Of a stretch of DNA of 48,877 bases, positions 48,857 to 48,877 are shown piece by piece. Both the position numbers and the translations under genes were made by a program. The notes below the pieces were generated by a model. The model made no database searches and was not told where the DNA came from. It worked only from the letters and a program-made list of their open reading frames with translations. Source of the stretch: Stentor coeruleus (taxonomy: Eukaryota > Ciliophora > Heterotrichea > Heterotrichida > Stentoridae). The stretch spans positions 1 through 48,877 of the forward strand of contig MPUH01000513.1 in NCBI GenBank assembly GCA_001970955.1, given 5' to 3'. Each line of letters begins with the position of its first letter. Position 1 is the stretch's first letter.

Positions 48857-48877
48857 GGGTGTTAGGGTGTTAGGGTG
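48857..48877 (+). repeat. Telomere repeat (TGTTAGGG)n
   Basis: GGG, two full TGTTAGGG units (48860-48867, 48868-48875), then TG at the window edge. The 8-base unit equals CCCTAACA on the complementary strand, which I recall as the heterotrich telomere. The G-rich strand runs 5' to 3' toward the end, as required for a right-hand chromosome end. Only 2.6 units are visible. Confidence 0.9.

Noticed and set aside
1-48877. CRISPR arrays, insertion sequences, prophage or operon structure
   Set aside because: No repeat-spacer pattern, transposase or bacterial gene organisation was seen. The genes are eukaryotic throughout.

Overview
The window looks like one end of a macronuclear chromosome or scaffold of a heterotrich ciliate, most likely Stentor or a close relative. 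Four things support this. The last 21 bases are repeats of TGTTAGGG, which I recall as the heterotrich telomere unit (CCCTAACA on the other strand). Several genes are only readable if introns of exactly 15 or 16 bases are removed. The DNA is very AT-rich, with about 28 compact genes in 49 kb. No UAA, UAG or UGA reassignment is needed to read any conserved gene, which argues against Blepharisma (UGA = Trp). Four single-N joins flanked by duplicated sequence (6318, 6500, 19748, 19991) show that this is a draft assembly.

Layout. 0-7.6 kb: a tRNA-Ile, then five minus-strand genes: a TBC1D23-type TBC/rhodanese protein, the retromer subunit VPS29, a charged coiled-coil protein, an F-box protein and an S6PP-like HAD phosphatase. 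A decayed copy of the phosphatase gene's 3' part lies upstream of it. 8.3-13.7 kb: a Rab8-like GTPase and a large HECT ubiquitin ligase of the UFD4/UPL3/TRIP12 group. 13.7-21 kb: a disordered protein, a PNUTS (PPP1R10)-like PP1 regulator split by four introns, a small unknown gene, a CCDC177-like coiled-coil protein and an unknown gene. 22-31 kb: INO80 remodeller, a tiny membrane ORF, PEX11, a CFAP97-family ciliary protein, a long coiled-coil protein and an RBR ubiquitin ligase with membrane helices.

31.5-40.4 kb: three related R2R3-MYB genes, interleaved with a stand-alone dynein-stalk-like protein, a PPP1R36-like protein and the RNA 5'-triphosphatase of mRNA capping. 41.9-47.4 kb: a secreted coiled-coil protein of trichocyst-matrix type, cyclin Y, a small acidic protein and the proteasome ATPase RPT6. 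The last 1.2 kb is a frameshift-ridden coiled-coil coding remnant that runs straight into the telomere.

The genes are mostly eukaryotic housekeeping and cilium-related functions. They do not form an operon or a single pathway. The most unusual signals are the telomere-capped gene remnant, a 15-base exact telomere-complement at 43221 that could be a telomerase RNA template, the absence of TGA among 27 annotated stops, the presence or absence of a 15-base intron at one site in the MYB paralogues, a lone 38-base intron in a genome of 15/16-base introns, and a sharp strand-composition switch in nearly every long intergenic region. Percentages and composition statements are by eye, not computed.
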